Below, one piece after another: positions 35,542 to 44,599 of a stretch of DNA of 64,000 nt (positions within the stretch are counted from its first letter, which is position 1; every line of letters starts with the position of its first letter). This DNA is from Adhaeribacter pallidiroseus (GTDB lineage: Bacteria; Bacteroidota; Bacteroidia; Cytophagales; Hymenobacteraceae). Location: the NCBI RefSeq assembly GCF_003340495.1, contig NZ_QASA01000001.1:4278001-4342000 (forward strand), in the 5' to 3' direction. A program made the translations under genes and the position numbers. The notes beneath the pieces are model-generated. The model had not been told where the DNA came from and searched no databases. It saw only the letters and a program-made list of their open reading frames with translations.

Positions 35542-35707
35542 ACCATAAAATCATTTGATTTCAGCCCCTCCTTCTGCGGCTTAAACCTGGATTATGCTTA
35601 TAAAAGTAAGGTTAATCTCTTACAGAAAGATTTTGGAGTGTGTAACTTATTGCAAACTTTTGTTTAATTTTCAACCCGATAAAAATTTTAAATTTTTTAA
35701 ATTTTCT

Positions 35708-36532
35708 ATGAACGTGTATAGCTCTTTTTCTAAGAAGTTTATTCTGGCTAGTATGGCCCTGGGGATTTTTGCCATTAACCAAACCCAGGCCCAAGCGCAA
35801 CAAACCGTACCTACGCCGCCTAAAATGGTACCCGAAATGACCGAATTCTGGGAACCGGAAGTAAAGGTAGTAACCCCAGGCACCGGCGCCGGTATTGCCG
35901 CTCCTTCCGATGCTATTATTTTGTTCGACGGCAAAGATTTATCGCAGTGGGTTTCGGTAAAAGATCCGGCAGCTCCTGCTGGCTGGACCGTGAATAAAGG
36001 AGCCTTTACCGTTAAAAAAGGTACCGGTAACATTCAAACCAAGCAATCTTTCCAGGATTACCAATTACACATCGAGTGGCAGATTCCGGCTAATATTACC
36101 GGCAAAAGCCAGGGCCGGGGTAACAGCGGTATTTTCTTAGCTTCTATTGGCAACGGCGACGCTGGTTACGAATTGCAGGTACTCGATAGCTATAACAACC
36201 GGACTTACGCCAACGGCCAGGCCGGTAGTATTTACAAGCAATTCCGTCCGTTGGTAAACGCCATGCGCAAACCCGGCGAATGGAACGTGTACGACGTAGT
36301 ATTTACCGCGCCGCGTTTTAAAGAAGATGGTACTTTGTTCAGCCCGGCCCGGGTAACGGTTATTCATAACGGCGTGTTAATTCAAAACAATACCCAGATT
36401 AAAGGCCCCACCCAGTACATCGGTATTCCGGATTACAACCAGCCGCACGGCAAAGCGCCCATTAAATTACAAGACCACGGCGATCCCAGTGAGCCCATCA
36501 GCTACCGCAACATTTGGATTCGCGAATTATAA
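35708..36532 (+). CDS. DUF1080 (3-keto-disaccharide hydrolase-like) exported protein
   Basis: 275 residues from the ATG at 35708, which opens a normal signal peptide (FSKKFILASMALGIFAINQ, cleaved near AQAQ). An upstream in-frame extension to 35594 would put 38 extra residues ahead of it and is rejected. The DUF1080 jelly-roll (concanavalin-like) domain spans ~75-275: IILFDGKDLSQWVSV, FQDYQLHIEWQIP, RGNSGIFLAS, YELQVLDSYNN, WNVYDVVFTAPRF, VTVIHNGVLIQNN and the terminal YRNIWIREL. Family members hydrolyse 3-keto-glycosides or act in polysaccharide use. Terminated by a 20-bp hairpin. Confidence 0.92.
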   Translation: MNVYSSFSKKFILASMALGIFAINQTQAQAQQTVPTPPKMVPEMTEFWEPEVKVVTPGTGAGIAAPSDAIILFDGKDLSQWVSVKDPAAPAGWTVNKGAFTVKKGTGNIQTKQSFQDYQLHIEWQIPANITGKSQGRGNSGIFLASIGNGDAGYELQVLDSYNNRTYANGQAGSIYKQFRPLVNAMRKPGEWNVYDVVFTAPRFKEDGTLFSPARVTVIHNGVLIQNNTQIKGPTQYIGIPDYNQPHGKAPIKLQDHGDPSEPISYRNIWIREL

Positions 36533-36935
36533 TTTTCTACGGTCAGTAATCGGTAAAAATTAAAAAATTTAAAAAAGCAAGGTTCCTGTTAACAGGAGCC
36601 TTGCTTTTTTAAATTTTAGCCCACTGGCAAGGTCTACCGCGGCGCCTCAGCCATCAACAGCAATTTCTTCTCGCAATTTTAGTTCAGATGTAAGCAAAAG
36701 GAAAAAATTATTTTTCAGTAGATGATGCCGCTGTTTTCGTTATAAAACATTAATATATAATACTTTACTAAAACAAAAGTCTAGCAGCTAATATCTTGAT
36801 ACTGGTGTCTTTTTACTTATCTATTTAAAAAATTGCTTTTCCAGAATTATCTTCTTTTACTTGTTGGTTTAAATTTTTTTAAAATACCGGGCGGTACAAA
36901 CTTTAACTCTTACTTAAAATTTAATTAATTCCAGT
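36533..36935. other. AT-rich spacer upstream of the SDR gene
   Basis: 403 bp; apart from the terminator at 36571-36612 I see no gene or RNA. Confidence 0.5.
36571..36612 (+). terminator. Intrinsic terminator, 20-bp stem
   Basis: AAAAAAGCAAGGTTCCTGTT (36571-36590) / 36591-36610 with a single G.U pair; ends in T6. Confidence 0.88.
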
Positions 36936-37718
36936 ATGGCTTTATTTGATTTATCTGGTAAAACAGCCGTGGTTACGGGCGGCGGCAGTGGCATTGGTAA
37001 AAGTATTGCGCAGTTATTTGCGCAGCAGGGAGCGCACGTTTTTATTCTGGAACTAAACGCCGAGGCTGGCGAAGAAACTATCCGGGAAATTACCACAACG
37101 GGCGCTAAAGCTACTTTACGCACCTGCAACGTAGCCAAACAAGCCGAAGTACTGGATGTTTTTGCTGGCATAGAACAAGAAGTGGGCACCATTGATATTT
37201 TAATTAACAATGCGGGTATTGCCCACGTGGGAAATTTAGAAAACACCGCTGAAGAAGATATTGACCGCATTTACGCCGTTAATATCAAAGGCATGTATAA
37301 TTGCATGCTGGCCGCGGTAAAAAGTATGAAAAAAGCCAACAAAGGCGTTATCACCAACATGGCTTCGGTGGCGGGTTCGTTAGGTATACCCGACCGCTTT
37401 GCCTACTCCATGAGCAAAGGTGCCGTTATCGCTATGACTTATTCCGTAGCCCGCGATTATTTAACGTCCAACATCCGGTGCAACTGCATTTCGCCGGGCC
37501 GGGTGCATACGCCTTTCGTAGATGGGTTTATCGCCAAAAACTACCCGGGGCAAGAGCAGGAAATGTTCGAGAAACTATCCAAAACGCAACCCATTGGCCG
37601 CATGGGCACTCCTAACGAAATTGCACATTTGGCCCTTTATCTCAGTTCCGAAGAAGCCAGCTTTATTACTGGTACCGACTACCCGATCGACGGTGGTTTT
37701 ATTACTTTAAACAGTTAA
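36936..37718 (+). CDS. SDR family oxidoreductase
   Basis: 260 residues, classical short-chain dehydrogenase. NAD(P) loop VVTGGGSGIGKSIAQ (~12-26), acidic ELNAEAG after the second strand (suggesting NAD+), NNAGIAHVG, catalytic Ser in MASVAGSLG, the YxxxK pair in FAYSMSKGAVIAM, and the closing GTDYPIDGGF. Together with the FAH hydrolase 286 bp downstream it fits 2-keto-3-deoxy-L-fuconate dehydrogenase of the non-phosphorylating fucose route, but SDR specificity cannot be read from sequence. Confidence 0.93.
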   Translation: MALFDLSGKTAVVTGGGSGIGKSIAQLFAQQGAHVFILELNAEAGEETIREITTTGAKATLRTCNVAKQAEVLDVFAGIEQEVGTIDILINNAGIAHVGNLENTAEEDIDRIYAVNIKGMYNCMLAAVKSMKKANKGVITNMASVAGSLGIPDRFAYSMSKGAVIAMTYSVARDYLTSNIRCNCISPGRVHTPFVDGFIAKNYPGQEQEMFEKLSKTQPIGRMGTPNEIAHLALYLSSEEASFITGTDYPIDGGFITLNS

Positions 37719-37769
37719 CCCCTCCGGCCTAAAGGCCACCTCCCCTAAAAACAGGGGAGGAGATGCCGG
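37719..37769 (+). repeat. REP-like double-hairpin unit, copy B
   Basis: CCTCCGGCCTAAAGGCCACC then TCCCCTAAAAACAGGGGAGG. It begins at the SDR stop codon. Confidence 0.78.
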
Positions 37770-37916
37770 TAATGCTGCGTAGCTTATTTAGTTCTGTTTT
37801 GCTACACCGCATCAAACAATTTTTTAATTATAAATATCTTAAAAGAGTATTGTTTTGCATACTAAAACAAACAAAATTATTCTCTTACCAGAAGCAGTAA
37901 CAAAATTAAACGCAAC

Positions 37917-37970
37917 AAACCGCCTCTCCTCCCCTGTTCTTAGGGGAGGTGCCCTTTAGGGCGGAGGGGT
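37917..37970 (-). repeat. REP-like unit, inverted copy B'
   Basis: CTCCTCCCCTGTTCTTAGGG to CCCTTTAGGGCGGAGGGGT; with copy B it brackets 147 bp of AT-rich DNA. Confidence 0.78.
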
Positions 37971-38004
37971 AAAATAAACTTTTATAACTCACTGTATAAA
38001 CTAA

Positions 38005-38859
38005 ATGAAATTAATTCGTTTTGGAGAGCCCGGCCAGGAAAAGCCCGGTTTGCAATTGCCCGATAACCGCCGTATTGATGTTAGCGCTTTCGGCGAAGAT
38101 TATACCGAACAATTTTTCGCCACCGATGGCTTAACCCGCCTGCAGGCCTGGGCCGATGCTAATGGTGCTACGGCTCCCGAAATTGGCAACAGAGTTCGCT
38201 TAGGTCCGCCGATTGCCCGGCCCAGTAAAATTATATGCATTGGTTTAAATTACTCCGACCACGCCAAAGAAACAGGCGCGGCCACGCCAGCCGAACCTAT
38301 TGTTTTCTTTAAAGCCACTTCTTCTTTGGTTGGCTCCCATGATGATTTAATTATTCCGAAAAACAGCGAAAAAACCGATTGGGAAGTAGAACTGGCGGTA
38401 ATAATCGGCAAAAAAGCTTCTTACGTAGACGAAGCCGATGCCTTGGATTACGTAGCCGGTTACGCCTTACATAATGATTACAGCGAACGGGCTTTTCAGC
38501 TGGAGCGCGGCGGCCAGTGGGTAAAAGGCAAAAGCTGCGATACATTTGCCCCTTTAGGACCTTTTCTGGCTACCAAAGACGAAATAGCGGATGTGCATAA
38601 CCTGCGGTTGTGGCTCACTTTAAACGGCGAGAAAAAGCAAGATGGCAACACCAGCAACCTTATTTTTAACGTGCCTTTTGTAGTGAGTTATTTAAGCCAG
38701 TTTATGTCGTTACTGCCCGGCGATATTATATCTACGGGTACTCCGGCCGGCGTTGGTTTAGGCTTTAAACCACCGCAGTACCTAAAACCCGGCGATGTAG
38801 TAGAGTTGGGCATAGATGGTTTAGGCTCTTCCAAGCAAGTAGCTAAAGCCTATAGCTAA
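38005..38859 (+). CDS. Fumarylacetoacetate hydrolase family protein
   Basis: 284 residues. FAH-type fold with metal ligands Glu-Glu-Asp: KIICIGLNYSDHAKETGAATP, then TDWEVELAVIIGKKASYV (metal Glu pair), NDYSERAFQLERGGQWVKGKS, and GDIISTGTPAGVGLG. The N-terminus (KLIRFGEPGQEKPGL) is typical of the bacterial branch that includes 2,4-diketo-3-deoxy-L-fuconate hydrolase and ureidoglycolate lyase-like enzymes. The nearby SDR, sugar lactonase (44.6 kb) and LutB (46.8 kb) make the fuconate role attractive, giving pyruvate and L-lactate. Ends at a perfect hairpin. Confidence 0.92.
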   Translation: MKLIRFGEPGQEKPGLQLPDNRRIDVSAFGEDYTEQFFATDGLTRLQAWADANGATAPEIGNRVRLGPPIARPSKIICIGLNYSDHAKETGAATPAEPIVFFKATSSLVGSHDDLIIPKNSEKTDWEVELAVIIGKKASYVDEADALDYVAGYALHNDYSERAFQLERGGQWVKGKSCDTFAPLGPFLATKDEIADVHNLRLWLTLNGEKKQDGNTSNLIFNVPFVVSYLSQFMSLLPGDIISTGTPAGVGLGFKPPQYLKPGDVVELGIDGLGSSKQVAKAYS

Positions 38860-38878
38860 AACAATTTAATAGTAAGTA

Positions 38879-38926
38879 ACGCACGCCGGTTATATAATCT
38901 TCTAAGATTATATAACCGGCGTGCGT
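38879..38926 (+). terminator. Perfect 23-bp hairpin
   Basis: 38879-38901 (ACGCACGCCGGTTATATAAT...) is exactly complementary to 38904-38926 with a 2-nt apex. Downstream is ATTTAATT. Most likely the terminator of the FAH gene. Confidence 0.75.
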
Positions 38927-38988
38927 ATTTAATTACCTGAGCCGGGAGTTACACCCCTAACTTTTAAATTCAACTTAATAACAGGTAA

Positions 38989-39025
38989 GTAGTTGTTGGT
39001 TATTAGTTGTTCGTTGTTCGGTTTG
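38989..39025 (+). repeat. Heptad array, AGTTGTT/CGTTGTT family
   Basis: AGTTGTT GGTTATT AGTTGTT CGTTGTT CGGTTTG, period 7. Confidence 0.7.
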
Positions 39026-39361
39026 TATATATTTGATGATCAGTACGATATCACCAATGATAGTCTAAATTAATTTCGGCAAAGCACTTATTTTGAATTA
39101 TTTTTATAATATTTAAATTTCAGTGAAAAAATATTAAATTTAATTTATCTACTGTCAATTTACATCCATCTTGCATTTTTAAAATATACACGCTCAAATA
39201 CCACAATAATAAAGGTTTATTCCTAATCTAAACTCGCTGCGCAACTACCTTTATTTTAAATACTCTGAATTATTTTCTAATTTTGTCTGTAATATAAATT
39301 ATAACTCTTCTAATAAAGCACAGTTATTGCTAAGGAACCAAACATCCAACTCTAAACCTGA

Positions 39362-42300
39362 ATGCCTGAAAACAATTTTCCTTTTCTTTCTGAGCAAGAA
39401 GAAGCAGAACGATTAAATGCGTTGTACCAGTACGACGTACTAGACACCGAAGCAGAATCTGACTTTGATGCTATAACTCAATTAGCCGCTTACATTTGCG
39501 ATACCCCCATTGCCCATATTTCGCTAATTGATCGAGACCGGCAATGGTATAAATCTAAAATCGGACTGAATCATACCGAATTTCCACGGGAAGTATCTTT
39601 TTGCCAGCATAGCATTTTAAATGACAGCATTCTGGAGATAAATGACATGCTGCAACATGATTTATTTTGCACTTACCCAAATGTAACCCAAGATCCTCAT
39701 ATCCGGTTTTATGCCGGCGCTCCCCTTATTAGTCCGGGTGGCTACCGGATAGGAGCGCTCTGCGTGATTGATACGAATCCTAAAACCTTAAACGAAGCGC
39801 AACGCCAGGCCCTGCAAACACTAGCCCGGGAAGTAGTATCGCACTTAGAACTGCGGCGCCACCGTAAAATCCTGGAAAAAGAAAACCAAAAGCTGCATCT
39901 CTACCAAATGCTGTTTAACCACAGTAACGAGATGATGTGCATTATAGAGCCCAAATCCGGGTTATTTTTAGAAGTAAATGCCGCTTTTAAGCTGTTTATG
40001 GGTTACGAAACGCATGAACTGGTAGGCAAATCGTTTGCAGAATTTATTTATCCCGAAGATTTACTTCACTGCCGAAATTTACTGGGAACCCTGCCCATTA
40101 ATCAGGTGGTAGAATCCGAATCAAGGTATTACGCGAAAGACGGCACCCTCCGGTGGATTGGTTGGCGCGCCCAAAGTATTCACGGAATGTTGTTTTTTAC
40201 CGCTCGCGATATTACCCAATTGCGCAAAACAGGCAGCGAAAACCTGAATCTGGAAAATTTACTTATTAATGTACTGGACAATTCACCTTCCGGCGTTTGT
40301 GCTTTCCATAGCATCCGGAACGAGGCCGGAGAAATTGTAGATTTTAAATGGCTGATGCTTAATCAGGCAGTGGAGAAAATTGTTGGTAAAACAGCCGGCG
40401 AATTAATTGGCCACTCCCTTTCCGGTTCAACGCATCCCGAAAATTTAAAAAATCTACTGCCTTTAGCCAATCGGGTTATTGATCAAAATCAGCCGCTGCA
40501 ACAAGAACTGCATTTTTACGGGGAAAACAACCAGCGAAAATGGTACTATCTCATCGCCAATAAAATGGCCGACGGTTTGGTATTGGTGTTAAATGATATT
40601 TCTGAACGGAAATCCAGTGAAGAAGAACTGCAGCACCAACGCACTTTTTACGAAAGTATCCTCAACAACATTCCGTCGGATGTAGCCGTGTTCGACCAAG
40701 AAGGACGTTATTTGTTCGTTAATCCCCAGGCCATTAAAAATCCGGAAATACGGCAATGGATTATTGGGAAAAACGATCAGCAATACGTTACCTACCGCAA
40801 ACGCGATCCCAAGATTGCGGAACAACGCAGGCAACGCCTGGTAAAAGCCGCTGCTACCAAACAGATTATACACTGGGAGGAAATGATGACCACCCCGGAA
40901 GGAGAAATCAAGCATTTTTTACGACGTTTAAATCCAATTTTTAATGAGGCCGATAAGCTGCAGTATGTAGTGGGTTACGGTTTTGATATCACGGATCGTA
41001 AGGCCGTAGAAATTGAGTTGCAATACCAAAGAGGGTTAGTGCAACAAGTAATTGATACAAGTCCTAACTTATTATACCTGAAAGATGAAGCAGGCAAATT
41101 TACTTTAGTGAATAAAGCTTTTGCCAACTTTATCGGACTTTCTGCCGAACAGTTGATTGGCCAGGATTCGCAAAATTTTGAAATTTCCACGGAGGCAGCG
41201 GCATTAAGTCGGCAACAAGACTGTCAGGTACTGGCATCTCACCAGCCTCTGGAGATAAAAGAAATGCACCTGACGCATCCGGGCAACGGGGAACCCGTAT
41301 GTTTTAATTTAGTTAAAATACCTTTTATTCAGCAGGACAAACAGCCCCAGATACTCTGCATTGCTACTAATATTACCGAAGCCAAACGCGCCGAACACAA
41401 GCTGCTGGAAAGTCAGAAAATATTAACCGAGTCGCAGCAAATTGCGCATTTAGGTTCCTGGTCCTGGGACATAAAATCAGACAAAGCGATCTGGTCCGAC
41501 GAAACGTATCACATTTTTGGTTTAGAGCCTCAGGAAGAAGCTCCTCCTTTTGAAGAGTACCTTCAACTACTGCATCCGGATGACGCCGTGGCGCTATCGG
41601 CAAAGGTGCAGGATGCCATAACGCAACAGACCTCTTTTGCTTTAGAATTACGGGTACTGCTCCCCGATGGCCCGATACGTTATATTTACGAGATGGGCCG
41701 CTTGGAGTATAATGCAGCCGGGGAACCTTGTCGCTTAATAGGTACTATCCAGGATATTACGGACCGAAAGAAAATTGAGCAAGAGTTAATTCTGGCCAAA
41801 GAACAGGCCGAAGAAGTAGTACGGGCCAAGGAAATGTTTTTATCTATGATGAGTCACGAAATCCGGACTCCGCTGAACGCCGTGATTGGCATGTCGCACC
41901 TACTCTTACAAAACAGTCCTAAGCCCGAACAAATCGAAAATTTAAAAGTTTTGCATTTTGCCGGCGAAAACCTGCTTATTTTAATTAACGATATCCTGGA
42001 TTTTAGCAAGATAGAGGCCGGCAAAATTAATTTTGAAGCTGTAGATTTTAGTCTGTCCGATTTAATTACGAGCGTACGGCAGTCGTTCCGGTACCAGGCC
42101 GATGAAAAGAATTTAAAAATAAAGGCCCGCTTTGATGCCGCTTTACCCCAAATTCTGGTGGGTGATCCGGTTCGCTTAAATCAAATTATAACTAATTTAC
42201 TTTCCAATGCGTTTAAGTTTACCGCCCAAGGCGGTATTACCATCGACATTCTGCTGGAAGAAGAAACCACTGAGCAAGCTACCTTATCAATTGTAGTAAC

Positions 42301-42979
42301 AGATACCGGCATTGGCATTCCGGAAGATAAGTTATCCCTTATTTTCGAAAGTTTTACCCAGGCGCAATCCGATACTACCCGTAAATATGGCGGCACCGGC
42401 TTAGGCTTAACTATTACGAAACGTCTGGTAGAATTACAAAATGGCACCATTGCGGTAACTAGTACTGTAGGAAAAGGCAGTGTATTTACAGCAACCATTC
42501 CGTTTAAAAAAAGTCAGCAGCAAGTAGCGCCACCGGATCAGCATTACTTTACCAATACCTTCCAGAATTTAGAGCACGTGCGTTTGTTGCTGGTAGAAGA
42601 CAATGAAATAAATCAGTTTATTGCCCTCCAGTTTTTAGAAAAATGGGGCATTCGCACGGATTGTGCTTTAAACGGCCAGGAAGCCGTAGAAATGGTGCAA
42701 CAGCAAACGTATGATGTTATTTTGATGGACTTACAAATGCCCGTAATGGATGGCTTTGAGGCCACCCAGCGCATCCGGGCTTTAGATGGTAAAAACGCCA
42801 CTGTTCCCATCATTGCTTTAACGGCTTCGGCCATGCTGGATGTTCAAAATAAAGCACTGCAATTGGGTATGAACGAATATGTGAGCAAACCTTTTAATCC
42901 GAACGAGCTTTACCTGAAAATTGCCAAGTATACGGTGTCTGAAACTTTACCTACCGTTACGGGCAATTATAATTTTTAA
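39362..42979 (+). CDS. Hybrid histidine kinase: GAF, multiple PAS, HisKA-HATPase, receiver
   Basis: 1205 residues with no membrane helices, so probably a cytoplasmic sensor. Residues ~20-165 are a GAF domain of the type in RERLNALYQYDVLDT kinases (ERLNALYQYDVLDTEAE, IDRDRQWYKS, GAPLISPGGYRIGALCVID). About five PAS/PAC units follow (~180-820; e.g. LFLEVNAAFKLFMGYE, YLFVNPQAI, FTLVNKAFANFIGLS, PAC ends such as GTIQDITDRKKIEQEL). HisKA: SMMSHEIRTPLNAVIGMSHLL with His832. HATPase: NLLSNAFKF, DTGIGIPEDKL, KYGGTGLGLTITKRL. The receiver is C-terminal: LLVEDNEINQFIALQFL and phospho-acceptor Asp1123 in VILMDLQMPVMDGFEA. No separate response regulator is adjacent, so phosphorelay partners lie elsewhere. 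Signal unknown. Confidence 0.95.
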   Translation: MPENNFPFLSEQEEAERLNALYQYDVLDTEAESDFDAITQLAAYICDTPIAHISLIDRDRQWYKSKIGLNHTEFPREVSFCQHSILNDSILEINDMLQHDLFCTYPNVTQDPHIRFYAGAPLISPGGYRIGALCVIDTNPKTLNEAQRQALQTLAREVVSHLELRRHRKILEKENQKLHLYQMLFNHSNEMMCIIEPKSGLFLEVNAAFKLFMGYETHELVGKSFAEFIYPEDLLHCRNLLGTLPINQVVESESRYYAKDGTLRWIGWRAQSIHGMLFFTARDITQLRKTGSENLNLENLLINVLDNSPSGVCAFHSIRNEAGEIVDFKWLMLNQAVEKIVGKTAGELIGHSLSGSTHPENLKNLLPLANRVIDQNQPLQQELHFYGENNQRKWYYLIANKMADGLVLVLNDISERKSSEEELQHQRTFYESILNNIPSDVAVFDQEGRYLFVNPQAIKNPEIRQWIIGKNDQQYVTYRKRDPKIAEQRRQRLVKAAATKQIIHWEEMMTTPEGEIKHFLRRLNPIFNEADKLQYVVGYGFDITDRKAVEIELQYQRGLVQQVIDTSPNLLYLKDEAGKFTLVNKAFANFIGLSAEQLIGQDSQNFEISTEAAALSRQQDCQVLASHQPLEIKEMHLTHPGNGEPVCFNLVKIPFIQQDKQPQILCIATNITEAKRAEHKLLESQKILTESQQIAHLGSWSWDIKSDKAIWSDETYHIFGLEPQEEAPPFEEYLQLLHPDDAVALSAKVQDAITQQTSFALELRVLLPDGPIRYIYEMGRLEYNAAGEPCRLIGTIQDITDRKKIEQELILAKEQAEEVVRAKEMFLSMMSHEIRTPLNAVIGMSHLLLQNSPKPEQIENLKVLHFAGENLLILINDILDFSKIEAGKINFEAVDFSLSDLITSVRQSFRYQADEKNLKIKARFDAALPQILVGDPVRLNQIITNLLSNAFKFTAQGGITIDILLEEETTEQATLSIVVTDTGIGIPEDKLSLIFESFTQAQSDTTRKYGGTGLGLTITKRLVELQNGTIAVTSTVGKGSVFTATIPFKKSQQQVAPPDQHYFTNTFQNLEHVRLLLVEDNEINQFIALQFLEKWGIRTDCALNGQEAVEMVQQQTYDVILMDLQMPVMDGFEATQRIRALDGKNATVPIIALTASAMLDVQNKALQLGMNEYVSKPFNPNELYLKIAKYTVSETLPTVTGNYNF

Positions 42980-42999
42980 CGCTGCCAACTCTGTAAATA

Positions 43000-43024
43000 A
43001 GTTGCTGGTTGTTCGTTATTCGGC
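43000..43024 (+). repeat. Heptad array, AGTTGTT family
   Basis: AGTTGCT GGTTGTT CGTTATT CGGC; inverted relative to 43111-43140. Confidence 0.65.
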
Positions 43025-43110
43025 AAAATAATGCTGTGTTCATTCATACGGCTTTATTAAGTTAGTTTATGTATAGCTTAAATTGCTGGCTTATTAATAA
43101 TTTAATAAAT

Positions 43111-43140
43111 CTAACAACCAGAAACCAGCAACTAACCACT
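43111..43140 (-). repeat. Heptad array, AGTTGTT family, inverted
   Basis: On the minus strand AGTGGTT AGTTGCT GGTTTCT GGTTGTT. The pair brackets ~85 bp without a gene. Confidence 0.65.
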
Positions 43141-43255
43141 AAATTCAAGAGCCTTTCGCCCAAAAGATTAAGCTATTAAATTACCCCGCTAACCAACAGG
43201 CCGACAACCCGTTTACGTAGTTTACGCTAAGTAAAAAGGTTTAAACGCGTACTAT

Positions 43256-44596
43256 ATGCCATTAAAACGGGGCTTAATCGGACTATTTATTAAATTTTTT
43301 CTTTTATTTCTGTTTATAACGGTTCGTATTGCCTGGTCGCAAGAGAAAGGCGCACTGGTAGCTTCACCGGTCAATGCTGTTCCTTCGCCTCGCCCGGATC
43401 GTATTGTTTTAAGTTGGGTAGCCGATCCCACCACTTCATTTACCGTAACCTGGCGCACGAATAATGCGGTAAAAACGCCCAAAGCCGAAGTAGCCGTAGC
43501 CGATGCTTCTCCTTTGTTTACCCAGCAAGCGCAGGAAGTACTGGCCGAAACAGAATCAATTAAAACGGAAAGCGGCGCGGCTCTTTACCACCAGGTTACT
43601 TTCCAAAATTTAAAACCCAACACTCAGTATGCTTACCGGGTAGGCGATGGCACTTACTGGAGCGAGTGGTACCAGGTAAAAACTGCCAATAATCAACCAG
43701 AACCGTTTTCTTTTATTTATTTGGGCGATGCGCAAAACGAGCTTTTTTCTTTGTGGTCGCGTACTATCCGGGCAGCTTATGCGGCAGCTCCGCAAGCTAA
43801 ATTTATAGTTCATACCGGCGATTTAATTAACCACGCCGAAGCCGATGCCGAATGGCAGGAATGGTTTAGCGCCGGCAGCTTTATTCATGCTACTATCCCT
43901 AGTTTACCTACGCCGGGCAACCACGAATACACCCGCACGGTGGGTATCCCGACGCTTACCCGTTTGTGGCAACCGCAATTTACTTTGCCCAGCAACGGCA
44001 TAAAAGATTTAAAAGACACCAATTATTACGTGGATTATCAGAATGTCCGGATAATATCGCTTAATTCTATGATGCACGTACCCGCTCAGGCCGATTGGCT
44101 CGAAAAAATTTTAAAAAATAATCCGCAGCAATGGACCTTTGTTTTTTTTCATTACCCGGTTTTCTCTACGTCCGGCCGCAACGAAATTGGCCATTTAGAA
44201 AAACACTGGAAACCTATTTTTGACAAATACCAAGTAGATTTAGTAATGCAAGGCCACGAACATAATTACGCCCGGGGCACCAATTTGCCTTTTGGCGTGA
44301 ACTACCGGGATAACCAAACCGGTACAGTGTACGTGGTTTCGGTAAGCGGCCCTAAAATGTACGAACTTACCCCCGAGCCCTGGATGAACCGCACCGCCGA
44401 GAACACCCAATTGTACCAGGTTATTACGGTAAATAACGACCAAGTACTATTTAAAGCCATAACCGTTACCGGCGAGATTTACGATCAGTTTGAACTGCGT
44501 AAAAAACCGGGTCAGCCAAATACCTTAATCAATATAAAAAACAGTTGGAACCCAGAAAGGCATTTTAATAACACCTTATCTAAACCCCAAAATTAA
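43256..44596 (+). CDS. Purple acid phosphatase-like metallophosphoesterase
   Basis: 446 residues, N-terminal signal peptide (cleaved near WSQE). Residues ~45-140 form a fibronectin-like domain common to purple acid phosphatases (RIVLSWVADPTTSFTVTWRT, LKPNTQYAYRVG). The catalytic part has the metallophosphoesterase blocks FIYLGDAQ, VHTGDLINH, PTPGNHEY, FFHYPVFS and MQGHEHNYARG, i.e. the Asp, Asp/Tyr-region, Asn-His, His and His-x-His ligands of a dinuclear metal centre. Exported phosphate-scavenging phosphomonoesterase is the likely role. Its stop is 3 bp before the amidohydrolase start, so the two are co-transcribed. Confidence 0.92.
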   Translation: MPLKRGLIGLFIKFFLLFLFITVRIAWSQEKGALVASPVNAVPSPRPDRIVLSWVADPTTSFTVTWRTNNAVKTPKAEVAVADASPLFTQQAQEVLAETESIKTESGAALYHQVTFQNLKPNTQYAYRVGDGTYWSEWYQVKTANNQPEPFSFIYLGDAQNELFSLWSRTIRAAYAAAPQAKFIVHTGDLINHAEADAEWQEWFSAGSFIHATIPSLPTPGNHEYTRTVGIPTLTRLWQPQFTLPSNGIKDLKDTNYYVDYQNVRIISLNSMMHVPAQADWLEKILKNNPQQWTFVFFHYPVFSTSGRNEIGHLEKHWKPIFDKYQVDLVMQGHEHNYARGTNLPFGVNYRDNQTGTVYVVSVSGPKMYELTPEPWMNRTAENTQLYQVITVNNDQVLFKAITVTGEIYDQFELRKKPGQPNTLINIKNSWNPERHFNNTLSKPQN

Positions 44597-44599
44597 CCC

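Larger units (their letters stand above)
38860..39361. other. Spacer upstream of the hybrid kinase
   Basis: 502 bp: terminator hairpin at 38879-38926, heptad array at 38989-39025, and an AT-rich leader with a TAATTTTG box at 39278-39285 that matches TAnnTTTG but lacks a well-spaced TTG. Confidence 0.5.

Noticed and set aside
39278-39285. TAATTTTG -7 box upstream of the hybrid kinase
   Set aside because: Matches TAnnTTTG but no TTG lies 19-21 nt upstream; in AT-rich DNA such 8-mers are expected by chance.
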